In this document: positions 25,734 through 34,571 of the stretch, piece after piece | How positions within the stretch are numbered: the first letter of the stretch is position 1 | How the letters are laid out: the number at the start of each line of letters is the position of its first letter | DNA from: Zhenpiania hominis | GTDB lineage: Bacteria; Bacillota; Clostridia; Peptostreptococcales; Anaerovoracaceae | Direction: 5' to 3' | Assembly (NCBI RefSeq): GCF_014333425.1 | Contig: NZ_JACRYT010000023.1 | Location: 1 to 50,729 of the forward strand | Length of the DNA stretch: 50,729 nucleotides | Made by a program: the position numbers and the translations under genes | Notes under the pieces: generated by a model | Databases searched by the model: none | Told to the model about the DNA's origin: nothing | The model's input: only the letters and a program-made list of their open reading frames with translations

Positions 25734-27473
25734 TTGAGGACAATTTTAAAGCAGCTCGGGAAGTACAAGCGAGATTCGATTCTGACTCTGTGCTACGCCG
25801 GGCTGGAAGCTGTGATGGAGGTAATCCTTCCGTTTACGACAGCTCTGATTATTGACAAGGGGCTTCAGGCCGGAGATATGGGGGCCGTATTCCGCTATGG
25901 ACTACTCATGATTGTTATGGCGCTGTGCAGCCTGACCTGCGGGATACTGGCGGGAAAATACGCGGCCAGCGCGTCCGCGGGATTTGCCTGCAATCTGCGG
26001 CAGAATATGTACGAACGGATACAGGACTTTTCCTTTTCCAATATCGACAAGTTCAGCACCGCGGGGTTGGTTACCAGAATGACAACGGATATTACCAATG
26101 TACAGAACGCCTTTCAGATGTCTATCCGAATCGCGATAAGGGCGCCGCTGATGCTGGTTTTCAGTATGGTTATGTGTTTCTGGATCAATCGGACGCTGAG
26201 TCTGATTTTTCTGGTCGCGCTCTGTTTTCTGGCCGTTATGCTGTTCTTTCTCCTGGGAGGGGCTTCGAAAGTGTTCCGTCAGGTATTTGACAAGTATGAC
26301 GATTTGAATGAGGATGTGCAGGAAAATGTTTCCGCCATTCGCGTGGTAAAGGCCTATGTGCGGGAGGATTTTGAAAACAAGAAGTTCACAAAAGCGACGC
26401 AGAACCTGTACCGGCTCTTTGTAAAGGCGGAAAGTCTGCTGGCGCTGAACGCGCCGTCTATGATGCTGGTGATCTACGGCTGTATTACGGCGGTTTCCTG
26501 GTTTGGCGCCAAGTTCATCGTAGCCGGAGATATGACGACCGGACAGATTACATCGCTGTTCAGTTATATCATGGGCGTTATGATGTCGCTGATGATGCTT
26601 TCCATGATTTTCGTTATGGTTTCCATGAGTTCGGCCAGTGTAAAGCGAATTTCGGAAGTGCTGAATGAAGTGCCGGAACTGCGAAATCCGGAAGAGCCGG
26701 TGATGGAACTGGCGGACGGCAGCATTGATTTCGATCATGTGGACTTTTCCTATCAGAAGGGTTCCGGTGAAGAGGTGCTTAAAGACATCGATCTTCATAT
26801 TAAATCCGGAGAGACCATCGGAATTGTCGGAGGGACCGGGTCCGGAAAGACCAGCCTGGTGAACCTGATCAGCCGCCTTTACGACGCGACGGAAGGGGAA
26901 GTCCGCGTCGGCGGAAGAAATGTAAAAGATTATGATCTGGAAGCGCTGCGAAATCAGGTGGCGGTTGTGCTGCAGAAAAACGTTGTTTTTTCCGGCACCA
27001 TTTTGGAAAACCTCCGCTGGGGAAAGGAGGACGCGACAGAGGAAGAATGCGTCGAAGCCTGCCGGGCGGCCTGCGCGGATGAGTTCATTGAAAAGATGCC
27101 GAAAAAATATGAAACGTATCTGGAGCGGGGCGGCGCCAATGTTTCCGGCGGGCAGAAGCAGAGACTCTGTATCGCGAGAGCTTTGTTAAAGCAGCCGAAG
27201 GTGCTGATTCTGGACGATTCTACCAGCGCCGTGGATACGGCGACAGACGCCAGAATCCGCAAGGCCTTCCGGGAAAAGATTCCGGGTACTACCAAGCTGA
27301 TTATCGCTCAGCGGGTGTCCAGCGTGGAGGACGCAGATCGGATTCTGATTCTGGATGACGGGCATATTCTGGGATTTGACACACATGAAAACCTGCTGAA
27401 GAACAATGCGATTTACAGGGAAATCTATGAGTCGCAGATTAAAGGCGGCGGTGATTTCGACCAGGCAGGCTGA
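25734..27473 (+). CDS. ABC exporter half-transporter with degenerate catalytic site (BmrC/TM287-like)
   Basis: A 579-residue protein with six hydrophobic segments in residues ~15-305 and a nucleotide-binding domain from ~325. Walker A is GGTGSGKT (366-373) and the signature is SGGQK (471-475). Walker B ends LILDD, so Asp495 replaces the catalytic Glu. The H-loop reads IAQR with Gln526 replacing His. These changes mark the inactive-site subunit of heterodimeric exporters. The start is a TTG at 25734 behind AAAGGGGGA; no ATG is near. The partner with a full set of motifs follows 20 bases later. Likely drug, lipid or peptide export; substrate not readable. Confidence 0.88.
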   Translation: MRTILKQLGKYKRDSILTLCYAGLEAVMEVILPFTTALIIDKGLQAGDMGAVFRYGLLMIVMALCSLTCGILAGKYAASASAGFACNLRQNMYERIQDFSFSNIDKFSTAGLVTRMTTDITNVQNAFQMSIRIAIRAPLMLVFSMVMCFWINRTLSLIFLVALCFLAVMLFFLLGGASKVFRQVFDKYDDLNEDVQENVSAIRVVKAYVREDFENKKFTKATQNLYRLFVKAESLLALNAPSMMLVIYGCITAVSWFGAKFIVAGDMTTGQITSLFSYIMGVMMSLMMLSMIFVMVSMSSASVKRISEVLNEVPELRNPEEPVMELADGSIDFDHVDFSYQKGSGEEVLKDIDLHIKSGETIGIVGGTGSGKTSLVNLISRLYDATEGEVRVGGRNVKDYDLEALRNQVAVVLQKNVVFSGTILENLRWGKEDATEEECVEACRAACADEFIEKMPKKYETYLERGGANVSGGQKQRLCIARALLKQPKVLILDDSTSAVDTATDARIRKAFREKIPGTTKLIIAQRVSSVEDADRILILDDGHILGFDTHENLLKNNAIYREIYESQIKGGGDFDQAG

Positions 27474-27493
27474 TGAAAGGGGATTTGATATAG

Positions 27494-29377
27494 ATGGAAG
27501 CAAGACCGGAAAAAATGAAAAAAAGTGACGTTTTGGGGATTTTCAAACGTCTGCTCGGATACATGATAAAGAATTACAAGTTTTCGTTTCTGCTGGTGGT
27601 AATCTGTATTCTCATTACTGCGGTGGCGACTATGCGGGGAATGCTCTTTGTGCAGTCTCTGGTGGATGACTACATCGTGCCGCTGATGCAGTCCGCTTCG
27701 CCGGACTTTTCGCTGCTGGCGAAGGCGCTTGTGGGAATCGCGATTATGTACATCATCGCCATTGTATCGACTTACGGGTACAACCGGATTATGGTCAATG
27801 TCAGTCAGGGAACAATGAAAAAGCTGCGTATCGAGCTTTTTACAAAAATGGAGTCCCTGCCGATCCGGTTTTTTGATACCCACGCCCATGGGGATATTAT
27901 GTCGGTTTACACAAATGACGTGGATACGCTGCGCCAGCTTTTCAGCCAGAGCATCCCGCAGGTCATCAACTCGCTCGTGACCATGGCGGCAGCTTTTATT
28001 TCCATGCTGATGCTGGATGTGCCCCTGACGGTTCTGACGCTTGCTATGGCGGTCATTATGCTGATTGTAACGAAAAAGTTCTCTGCCCTTTCCGGGAAGT
28101 ATTTTCAGCATCAGCAGCATGACCTGGGCGCGGTAGACGGGTATATTGAGGAAATGATGGACGGTCAGAAGGTGGTTAAGGTGTTCTGCCACGAAGAGCA
28201 GGCAGTGGAGGAATTCCGGAAGCTCAACGACAGGCTGAGGGACAGCGCGGACAAGGCAAACCGGTACGCGAATCTGATGATGCCGGTGAACGCCAATATC
28301 GGCAATCTCAGTTATGTGCTGTGCGCGGTTTTCGGAGCGCTGCTGGCTCTTTCCGGCGCAGCGGGAACGACGGTCGGAACGATTATCGCCTTTCTCGGAT
28401 TGAACCGGAACTTTACTCAGCCGATTGCGCAGATCAGCCAGCAGATGACCTTTATCGTTATGGGACAGGCCGGCGCCAACCGGGTCTTTGAACTGCTGGA
28501 TCAGGAGCCGGAGGAAGACCACGGTTATGTAACACTGGTCAACGCGAAGGAAGCAGAGGACGGAACTCTGACAGAGGCGGAAACCCGTACCGGAATCTGG
28601 GCGTGGAAACACCCGCATAAAGACGGTACGCTTACTTATGAAAAGCTGGAAGGAAGAGTGGTCATGGATGGCGTGGACTTTGGCTATGACGACGATAAAA
28701 TGGTGCTTCACGATATTCGTCTGTACGCGGAGCCGGGTCAGAAGATCGCCTTTGTCGGCTCCACTGGGGCGGGAAAGACGACGATCACCAATCTCATCAA
28801 CCGCTTTTATGATATTCAGGACGGGAAGATCCGCTACGATGGAATCAATATCACCAAGATCCGCAAGCCGGATTTAAGGCGCTCCCTCGGCATGGTACTG
28901 CAGGATACCCATCTGTTTACCGGAACCGTTATGGACAATATCCGCTACGGAAAGCTGGACGCGACCGATGAAGAGTGTATCGCGGCAGCAAAGCTTGCCA
29001 ACGCGGACAGCTTTATTCACAGGCTGCCGGACGGCTACCAGACGGTTCTGACCGGCGACGGGGCTAATCTGAGCCAGGGGCAGAGACAGCTTTTAGCCAT
29101 TGCCCGCGCCGCGGTTGCCGACCCGCCGGTACTGATTCTGGACGAAGCTACGTCGTCCATTGATACCCGAACGGAGAGTCTGATTCAGGCCGGTATGGAC
29201 GCGCTGATGGAAGGACGGACCACCTTCGTCATCGCTCACAGACTGTCTACGGTAAAGAACTCCGACTGCATCATGGTCCTGGAACACGGACGCATTATCG
29301 AGCGGGGCAGCCATGAGGATCTGATCGCGGAAAAAGGAAAATATTATCAGCTCTATACCGGGAATTTCGCGGAATAA
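27494..29377 (+). CDS. ABC exporter half-transporter, catalytically complete partner (BmrD/TM288-like)
   Basis: A 627-residue protein with an N-terminal six-helix membrane domain and a C-terminal ATPase. The ATPase has GSTGAGKTT (Walker A), an LSQGQ signature, LILDEATSSID (Walker B with catalytic Glu) and IAHRLST (H-loop His). About 30 extra residues lie between the membrane domain and ATPase (around YVTLVNAKEAEDGTLTEAE), as in other larger partners of heterodimeric exporters. It is co-transcribed with the degenerate partner at 25734, preceded by AAAGGGGA. Confidence 0.9.
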   Translation: MEARPEKMKKSDVLGIFKRLLGYMIKNYKFSFLLVVICILITAVATMRGMLFVQSLVDDYIVPLMQSASPDFSLLAKALVGIAIMYIIAIVSTYGYNRIMVNVSQGTMKKLRIELFTKMESLPIRFFDTHAHGDIMSVYTNDVDTLRQLFSQSIPQVINSLVTMAAAFISMLMLDVPLTVLTLAMAVIMLIVTKKFSALSGKYFQHQQHDLGAVDGYIEEMMDGQKVVKVFCHEEQAVEEFRKLNDRLRDSADKANRYANLMMPVNANIGNLSYVLCAVFGALLALSGAAGTTVGTIIAFLGLNRNFTQPIAQISQQMTFIVMGQAGANRVFELLDQEPEEDHGYVTLVNAKEAEDGTLTEAETRTGIWAWKHPHKDGTLTYEKLEGRVVMDGVDFGYDDDKMVLHDIRLYAEPGQKIAFVGSTGAGKTTITNLINRFYDIQDGKIRYDGINITKIRKPDLRRSLGMVLQDTHLFTGTVMDNIRYGKLDATDEECIAAAKLANADSFIHRLPDGYQTVLTGDGANLSQGQRQLLAIARAAVADPPVLILDEATSSIDTRTESLIQAGMDALMEGRTTFVIAHRLSTVKNSDCIMVLEHGRIIERGSHEDLIAEKGKYYQLYTGNFAE

Positions 29378-29410
29378 GGAGGCGGCTGCCTTCTAATTTC
29401 AGATTGAGCA

Positions 29411-29467
29411 TTGACAGACCCCTTTAAATGTAATAATATTACAGTAAATATTATCCATTTAAAGGGG
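29411..29467 (+). promoter_or_regulatory. Promoter overlapped by a long dyad, upstream of the truncated Rpn gene
   Basis: TTGACA (29411-29416) and TAATAT (29434-29439) are 17 bases apart. The same DNA holds perfect arms CCCCTTTAAATG (29419-29430) and CATTTAAAGGGG (29456-29467) plus inner arms ATAATATT (29433-29440) and AATATTAT (29447-29454). The dyad covers the spacer, the -10 box and the ribosome-binding G-run, so it could be an operator or an IS-like terminal structure. Confidence 0.55.
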
Positions 29468-29476
29468 GGTTACTGT

Positions 29477-30058
29477 ATGAAGAAAAAGGTACATAGAGAG
29501 CCGCTGACCAGCGACGTGATTTTCAATGGTAAACTGAAAAAAAGCATCGTAATCGTGATCCTGCGGGATACATATTTCCCCGAAAGCGAGCCTCCCCACA
29601 GTTGTTTTATGCTGAAAAGCAGAGAAACAGGGAAAATTTTGAGCGAGATGATGCAGCTTCACATTCTGGAATTGGGAAAGTATCAATGGGAAGAGAAGGA
29701 GGCGGAGGAACTGAACCCGCTGGAAGTGCTGAGCGCATATATGAGTTGCTCTGGAGATCCGGAAAGGGAAGCGTATGTGGAACGGCTGCTGGGGACTGGA
29801 GATGAGGTGATAGCCATGGCAGACAAAGAACTGAAGAAGGTCAGCGAAGATGGTCGACTGAGCGCGTACCGGATGTCAAAAGAGATGTATCAGATTGACC
29901 AGGCGATCCGCATGCGGACGGCAAAAGAGCAAGGCATAGAGCAAGGTCGAATCAAGGGGCGACTTGAAGTCGCGAAAAAAATGAAAGCCAGGGGCATGTC
30001 AGTGGAAGAAATTGCGGAGCTTACAGGGCTTAGTCCACAGGAAATTGAAAACCTTTGA
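29477..30058 (+). CDS. Rpn/PD-(D/E)XK transposase-family protein, internally truncated
   Basis: A 193-residue protein. It begins MKKKVHREPLTSDVIF, the usual start of Rpn-like PD-(D/E)XK nuclease 'transposase' proteins, but then jumps into the C-terminal half. The catalytic D-(D/E)XK strands are not visible. The C-terminus is the typical helical tail with EQGIEQGRIKGRLEVAKKM and a small helix-turn-helix (GMSVEEIAELTGLSPQEIENL). Full-length relatives have about 280-300 residues, so roughly 100 are missing. It has a good promoter and an AAAGGGGGG site and may still be made, but is probably nuclease-dead. Confidence 0.7.
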   Translation: MKKKVHREPLTSDVIFNGKLKKSIVIVILRDTYFPESEPPHSCFMLKSRETGKILSEMMQLHILELGKYQWEEKEAEELNPLEVLSAYMSCSGDPEREAYVERLLGTGDEVIAMADKELKKVSEDGRLSAYRMSKEMYQIDQAIRMRTAKEQGIEQGRIKGRLEVAKKMKARGMSVEEIAELTGLSPQEIENL

Positions 30059-30285
30059 ACGCAGAAAAGGGTTGTCATTTAGTAACAGATTGAAATTTTT
30101 CGCGTTTGTTACTAACATTTCAAGGTTTTCAGGTCGTAAATCAGGCGGAGTCGCTTACTTGCAGGGAAAAAAGCGAAAGCGATCTCTGGAACACTGTAAT
30201 TTTTAGAAACAAACGGAAAATCTCGCAAAGTGTTGATAAAGATAATGGGAACGAAGGGTTCCGTCTTCTGCATGATAAAAGAGGG

Positions 30286-30330
30286 GCTGCCGCATTGACG
30301 AGTAAAAGTCGTCAGAGCGGCAGCTTTTTT
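30286..30330 (+). terminator. Strong rho-independent terminator
   Basis: GCTGCCGC (30286-30293) pairs with GCGGCAGC (30317-30324), with inner GACGA/TCGTC arms, followed by T6. It lies 230 bases after the truncated Rpn gene. Confidence 0.85.
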
Positions 30331-30408
30331 CTTGCACATAAAAACAACTCCCAAATGCCGGAACATCGGGAGCTGTTGGTGTGAAAAATGAAAGTCAAAG
30401 GGAAACCC

Positions 30409-30426
30409 TCTGCCGTTAACGGCAGA
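30409..30426 (-). terminator. Palindrome just past the P-loop protein gene
   Basis: A perfect 18-bp palindrome, TCTGCCGTTAACGGCAGA, lies 4 bases after the minus-strand stop. The T-tract on the minus side is broken (GGGTTTCCCTTT), so termination is likely but not certain. Confidence 0.5.
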
Positions 30427-30430
30427 AGAA

Positions 30431-32122
30431 CTAATTGTTTTCAATAAACTTCAGCAGCGCTTTTGCCGCGTCCTTTATATCGTCTCCCTCCGGGTTGAGG
30501 CCCAGATGGGTATAGACCTCGCCGATAAATACATTGTTCTTCTTGAGACATTGGAACATTTCCTCAATAATCGGCTCGCATTTGTCCTGCTCCTGCATCG
30601 GACCGAAGGGATTGGCAAAGTAGGTTTCCGAAAGCCCTGTTTCCTGGGTTGTGCCTTTAGCCATACGGATCCCCTTTACGAAGGTCTCTTTTGCCTCTCC
30701 CAGATCCTCGAACTGCCGCAGCCCCTGCTTGTCATCATAGTTGTTGGCATAGGCAAACAGATCAATTTTGTGGTTGCGCGTGATGAGAGAATAGGGAGCC
30801 GCGGGGGTGATAACCCTGGCGTTTGCCTGATCCGGATTGAAGAAAATAGAACGGTTGATATCCCGGTACGGCGCTCCCGGATCCAGATCGTCGAGGCGGA
30901 CAAAGGCGCCGATTTCCGTTCCCTGAGCAACCGGTACGCCGTCTTCAATGTGGAAGGTGCCCATATCATCAAAGACGATTTCCAGCTTTTGTATTTTATC
31001 ATTTCCAAGAGATTTCAAAGCCTCGATGGTTTCTGACTTGCCGGCGCCCGAATCGCCCATAAGACAGATCCCTTTACTCTTTCCGCTTTTCAGGATTACG
31101 TTGATAAAGGCTCCGTGAATCGGCAGCCAGCCCCGCTGCATCATAGCCACATTATGAAGGGTCAGCACCATCTTTTTCATATAGCCGAAATACTCGATTT
31201 TTTCACTTGATGATACGCTTCCAACCCAGAGATCTTCGTCCTGATCGTGATAGAAGGTACATTGTCCCTGTCCGTCCGGATTTCCAAAGAGGACGATTCC
31301 GTCCGGCTTTTGTGAAGCTTCCTCCGGCGTTGCCAGTTCAAAAAGGTTTGCGCAGGAGATCCCGTTCGCCATATAATCCCGGTGGAAACAAATAAAGAAG
31401 AGAAGCTCCCCCACTTTGGCCGGATAGCAAAAATATTCAGCAGGATCCCCACTGAAGGTAAAGGCCGGGTTTTTCAGTGTCTTTTCAAATAACCCTTCCC
31501 GTTTATTGGATTTCGGATGAAGGATCGTCGGCGTCCGCAGCATGACCGAATCAATGAACATGATTTCCTTTAAGAAATGGTATCGTTCGCTCAAATGGAT
31601 ACTGGAATTCATGTAGCACGCGATAGCGGCGTTGGTTCCTGCCGGCTGCTGGCGGAATATTTTATTGGGGTGGCCGCTCAGAGACTGTTCGATCTTGCGG
31701 AAGGTATTGCGGATCAGCTGGTTAAATTCCGAGTCCTGATTTACAAAGACCGTCGATTCCGTATCGCTGAGGCGATTGGTGGTAATCGAGTATCTTTGAT
31801 GATCCTTCCAGTAATTAAAGATGCCCTCTACAAAGTTAAGGGCGTTGTCCGTGCCGTCCAGGTACGGGCTGCTGACCTCCTGTATATCGAAGACGAGAAT
31901 CATTCTTCCCAGTCTGCACAGATCCTCCACGGCTTCCTTGTCGCTTTTTCCCGCGGCAGCCCACTCATAAAGATCGGTATCATGAGTCCGGAGATAATCC
32001 ATATAACGCAGAGCAAAGGCTTTGAATTCTTCCGATTTTAAAAGTCCCGACTTTGTGTCCGGAAGCGCAAGATCAAAATTAAGAATCGCTACATTATCCG
32101 TAAGGTGAAATTTTTCTTTCAT
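30431..32122 (-). CDS. P-loop protein related to ATP-dependent PEP carboxykinase / HPr kinase
   Basis: A 563-residue protein. The C-terminal half carries GDSGAGKSE (residues 356-364), the P-loop form seen in HPr kinase, followed by a VFDDMG Walker-B-like segment (~383-388). A RSIFFNPDQANARV block recalls the NARVxYP stretch of PEP carboxykinase. The N-terminal ~320 residues are unlike HPr kinase and I do not recognise them. The PEPCK/HprK superfamily phosphorylates or decarboxylates small acids or serine residues. Which activity this protein has is open, and a plain PEP-carboxykinase label would be a guess. GGAGG precedes the ATG. It stands alone, divergent from uppP. Confidence 0.6.
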   Translation of the reverse strand: MKEKFHLTDNVAILNFDLALPDTKSGLLKSEEFKAFALRYMDYLRTHDTDLYEWAAAGKSDKEAVEDLCRLGRMILVFDIQEVSSPYLDGTDNALNFVEGIFNYWKDHQRYSITTNRLSDTESTVFVNQDSEFNQLIRNTFRKIEQSLSGHPNKIFRQQPAGTNAAIACYMNSSIHLSERYHFLKEIMFIDSVMLRTPTILHPKSNKREGLFEKTLKNPAFTFSGDPAEYFCYPAKVGELLFFICFHRDYMANGISCANLFELATPEEASQKPDGIVLFGNPDGQGQCTFYHDQDEDLWVGSVSSSEKIEYFGYMKKMVLTLHNVAMMQRGWLPIHGAFINVILKSGKSKGICLMGDSGAGKSETIEALKSLGNDKIQKLEIVFDDMGTFHIEDGVPVAQGTEIGAFVRLDDLDPGAPYRDINRSIFFNPDQANARVITPAAPYSLITRNHKIDLFAYANNYDDKQGLRQFEDLGEAKETFVKGIRMAKGTTQETGLSETYFANPFGPMQEQDKCEPIIEEMFQCLKKNNVFIGEVYTHLGLNPEGDDIKDAAKALLKFIENN

Positions 32123-32251
32123 TTACATCCCTCCAATCCCTTAGATTCTGAAACTATTTTATCTTATGCCCATTTTACCACAAAGCCATGGGGCGGGGTT
32201 ATAATTATTTGAGAAGACACCTTAAATCCTTCTTAAATTAGCGTGATTTTT

Positions 32252-32280
32252 TTGACAAACCTGTATATTTCCTATATCAT
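32252..32280 (+). promoter_or_regulatory. Promoter of uppP
   Basis: TTGACA (32252-32257) and TATCAT (32275-32280) are 17 bases apart, giving a leader of about 60 bases. Confidence 0.65.
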
Positions 32281-32345
32281 ATAGAGTTAGGACGCTGTGG
32301 AATTTACAGCTTGCAAGGATAAGAAAGAAGGAGTGTTTTGGCTAA

Positions 32346-33152
32346 ATGGAGATGGAAATTATAAAAGCGATTATCCTCGGGATTGTTGAGGGAATTACAG
32401 AGTGGCTTCCCATCAGCAGTACCGGACATATGATTCTGGTAGATGAGTTTATCAAAATGGATGTTTCGCCGGAATTTATGGAAATGTTCCTGGTTGTCAT
32501 CCAGCTTGGCGCGATTATGGCCGTTGTGGTGATCTATTGGAAGCGATTGATTCCTACGAATAGAGCGACATGGATTATGTGGCTGAAGATTATCGTAGCC
32601 TGCCTGCCGGCGGCGATTATCGGACTGCTGTTTGACGATGTGTTTAACGCCTTGTTCTACAATTATCAGACCGTAGCGATCATGCTGATTCTGGTCGGGG
32701 TGCTGTTCATTATTATTGAAAACAAAAATAAGCACGCCATTCCCAAGGTGGAAAGCATTGACGATTTGACCTACAAGCAGGCTCTGATTATTGGAATTTT
32801 CCAGCTAGTGGCGGCAATCTTTCCGGGGACATCCCGTTCCGGCGCCACGATTATGGGAGGGCTGATGATTGGCGTTTCCCGGACCGTAGCGGCGGAATTC
32901 ACCTTTTTCCTGGCGATTCCGGTTATGTTCGGCGCCAGCCTTTTAAAACTGGTGAAATTCGGATTCCACTTTACAAGTGATGAGAGTCTGCTGCTGATTA
33001 ACGGCCTGATTGTAGCGTTCCTCGTTTCCATTGTGGCGATCAAATTCCTGATGAGCTACATTAAAAAGCACGATTTCAAAGTCTTCGGCTGGTACCGGAT
33101 TGTCCTGGGCGTCATCGTGCTGGGATACTTTGGAGTTAAGACCTTTCTGTAA
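32346..33152 (+). CDS. uppP: Undecaprenyl-diphosphatase
   Basis: A 268-residue integral membrane enzyme that recycles undecaprenyl pyrophosphate for cell-wall synthesis and confers bacitracin tolerance. The catalytic block [15 protein letters not shown] is at residues 15-29 and [10 protein letters not shown] further on; about eight membrane segments. AAGGAGTG lies 14 bases before the ATG, a little far but no other start fits. Monocistronic, with its own promoter and terminator. Confidence 0.95.
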   Translation: MEMEIIKAIILGIVEGITEWLPISSTGHMILVDEFIKMDVSPEFMEMFLVVIQLGAIMAVVVIYWKRLIPTNRATWIMWLKIIVACLPAAIIGLLFDDVFNALFYNYQTVAIMLILVGVLFIIIENKNKHAIPKVESIDDLTYKQALIIGIFQLVAAIFPGTSRSGATIMGGLMIGVSRTVAAEFTFFLAIPVMFGASLLKLVKFGFHFTSDESLLLINGLIVAFLVSIVAIKFLMSYIKKHDFKVFGWYRIVLGVIVLGYFGVKTFL

Positions 33153-33201
33153 TGATAGGGTGGAATGGTGAGGAGCCCATGAACCTCAAAAAAAGGAGAC
33201 A

Positions 33202-33229
33202 AGCGCCTGAGCTTCAGGCGCTTTTTTAC
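33202..33229 (+). terminator. Terminator of uppP
   Basis: AGCGCCTGA (33202-33210) and TCAGGCGCT (33214-33222) with a 3-base loop, followed by TTTTT. Confidence 0.88.
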
Positions 33230-33277
33230 ATTTTATTATGGCTATGTACAACTGTAATTTATTTGCAAACTGGCTGG

Positions 33278-33700
33278 CTAGGCCAGGGATGCACCTAATT
33301 CCTTGCAGGATTCCAGACCCGCGTCATCCGGAGTTTCATTGACAATCAGCGGTTCAGCCGCAAAATTGAACCCCGCGTCGCGGCATTCGGCTTCCCAGTT
33401 CCGCATCCATTCCCCGTCGCCCCATCCATAGGATCCGAAGAGGGCGATTTTTTTCCCTGCGAGGGAACCTTTGCAGGCGTCCCACATAGGCTGAAACTCT
33501 TCTTCCTCCAGAACTTCCGCGCCCATGGAAGGACAGCCGAACGCGATTGCGTCAAATCCGGCCGCTTTATCCGGCGTGAATTCACTGGCTGTAAAAAGCT
33601 CGGCTTCCGCCCCGGCGCCTTTCGCGCCTTCGATAACGGCATGCGCCATAGCTTCTGTATTTCCTGTACCGCTCCAGTACACAACTGCTGCTTTGCTCAT
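33278..33700 (-). CDS. Flavodoxin
   Basis: A 140-residue protein with VVYWSGTGNTEAMA, the FMN-phosphate loop, then FGCPSMG and FGSYGWGDGEWM, the two isoalloxazine-flanking loops. It is a short-chain electron carrier that can replace ferredoxin when iron is short. The start at 33700 follows GAGGT. A TTG two codons upstream is a weaker alternative. It lies 28 bases downstream of the DUF3793 gene, likely in the same transcript and under the same operator. Confidence 0.93.
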   Translation of the reverse strand: MSKAAVVYWSGTGNTEAMAHAVIEGAKGAGAEAELFTASEFTPDKAAGFDAIAFGCPSMGAEVLEEEEFQPMWDACKGSLAGKKIALFGSYGWGDGEWMRNWEAECRDAGFNFAAEPLIVNETPDDAGLESCKELGASLA

Positions 33701-33728
33701 AATCAATACCTCGTCTTTCTTTCTATAT

Positions 33729-34280
33729 TCAGGCGGAAACTGTCAGCTGACAGATGGTTTTTCCGCGGTTAAACAATTCGTGGTAAAGGCATCTGCACTT
33801 TTCAAATCTGGCGAAAAGTTTTTTTGCCTCACATTCGTTGCAGTATACTTTCCAGCATCCGCTGCAGCGACTGTTCTTTCCTTTGTTTTCAACAAAACCT
33901 ATGACATCACCGAGAGGGTAGCCAAGAAACAGACCAATCTCGTGAGGAAATTCCAAGTGAGAAGATATCCGCATGCTGAGAAATTGCAGACAAATGTCGA
34001 GACGGTCCGTTTCGTAGCCATAGTTTGAAAGGAAGTCAAAAACACCCTGTCTTTTCAATTCTTCCTGAACCCGGTGCCCGCGGTAGACATAGATCAGAGC
34101 TTTATTCTCTGAAGCCCGCAAAACATGGATGGAAACGCCTTTTGGACGAAGCATCCGGCCGCAATGCTCAAGTTGCTGTTTTAAAAGTTTTATTGATGTG
34201 AAAGAGTAATTAAATATGTTGGCACTTTTTAACCCTGCCAGGGTTGGTGAGCAGTGCGCGACTAAATACTTTTCCAGCAT
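33729..34280 (-). CDS. DUF3793-family protein
   Basis: A 183-residue protein with HCSPTLAGLKSANIF at the N-terminus and EIGLFLGYPLGDVIGF in the middle, the two conserved blocks of DUF3793, a clostridial family of unknown function often found beside flavodoxin or iron-transport genes. The C-terminal part has clustered cysteines (RCSGCWKVYCNECEAKKLF, then FEKCRC), which could bind metal. AGGAGG is 10 bases before the ATG. The -10 box of the predicted promoter lies inside an operator-like dyad, so expression is probably repressed under some condition, plausibly iron sufficiency. Confidence 0.82.
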   Translation of the reverse strand: MLEKYLVAHCSPTLAGLKSANIFNYSFTSIKLLKQQLEHCGRMLRPKGVSIHVLRASENKALIYVYRGHRVQEELKRQGVFDFLSNYGYETDRLDICLQFLSMRISSHLEFPHEIGLFLGYPLGDVIGFVENKGKNSRCSGCWKVYCNECEAKKLFARFEKCRCLYHELFNRGKTICQLTVSA

Positions 34281-34309
34281 AGAAACGCTGCCTCCTTGTT
34301 CAGAAAAAA

Positions 34310-34331
34310 TTAGTTAGTATAGGCTAACCAA
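34310..34331. promoter_or_regulatory. Operator-like dyad 1 over the DUF3793 promoter
   Basis: TTAGTTAG and CTAACCAA are separated by 6 bases (arms match at 7 of 8). The minus-strand TATACT (34321-34316) lies inside it, so a bound repressor would block the promoter. It has the same layout as the dyad at 34385. GTTAG/CTAAC half sites recall DtxR-type metal boxes, but the 6-base gap differs from the usual form. Confidence 0.55.
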
Positions 34332-34384
34332 TGAGGTAAAAAATAAGGGATGCGACATTTCCCTGTGTGGACATGTTTTTTTGT

Positions 34385-34406
34385 TTGGTTAGCTTTAACT
34401 AACCTG
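34385..34406. promoter_or_regulatory. Operator-like dyad 2
   Basis: GGTTAG (34387-34392) and CTAACC (34399-34404) are perfect arms with a 6-base gap, extended by TT on the left. It repeats the design of the dyad 54 bases away, in the same gap between the DUF3793 and metG genes. Confidence 0.55.
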
Positions 34407-34487
34407 AGTATACTATGACGAACTATGTCTGTCAACTGTTTTTTAAAAATTTTTGAAAAAAAGTTTTCGCCTCAGCCGGACCATTCA

Positions 34488-34516
34488 TTGACGATACTCG
34501 AAAACCGTGATATTCT
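34488..34516 (+). promoter_or_regulatory. Promoter of metG
   Basis: TTGACG (34488-34493) and TATTCT (34511-34516) are 17 bases apart. The leader is only about 50 bases, too short for a T-box. Confidence 0.6.
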
Positions 34517-34571
34517 AATGATTAGCAACGCTGCTTCCCATTCGAAGCCGCGCAGGAAAGGAATGATAAAA

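Larger units (their letters stand above)
30059..30430. other. Gene-free stretch with several hairpins
   Basis: No supported gene. It contains a dyad TTAGTAACA (30079-30087) / TGTTACTAA (30107-30115), then about 150 bases without clear signals, then the strong plus-strand terminator at 30286-30330. The end-of-gene palindrome for the minus-strand gene is at 30409-30426. Short frames on both strands lack ribosome sites. Confidence 0.5.

Noticed and set aside
27425..28711. 428-codon minus-strand frame over the second ABC subunit
   Set aside because: Antisense shadow; histidine-rich low-complexity translation and no ribosome site.
34407..34571. Possible T-box leader for metG
   Set aside because: Predicted leader is about 50 bases, with no T-box sequence and no terminator hairpin before the gene.
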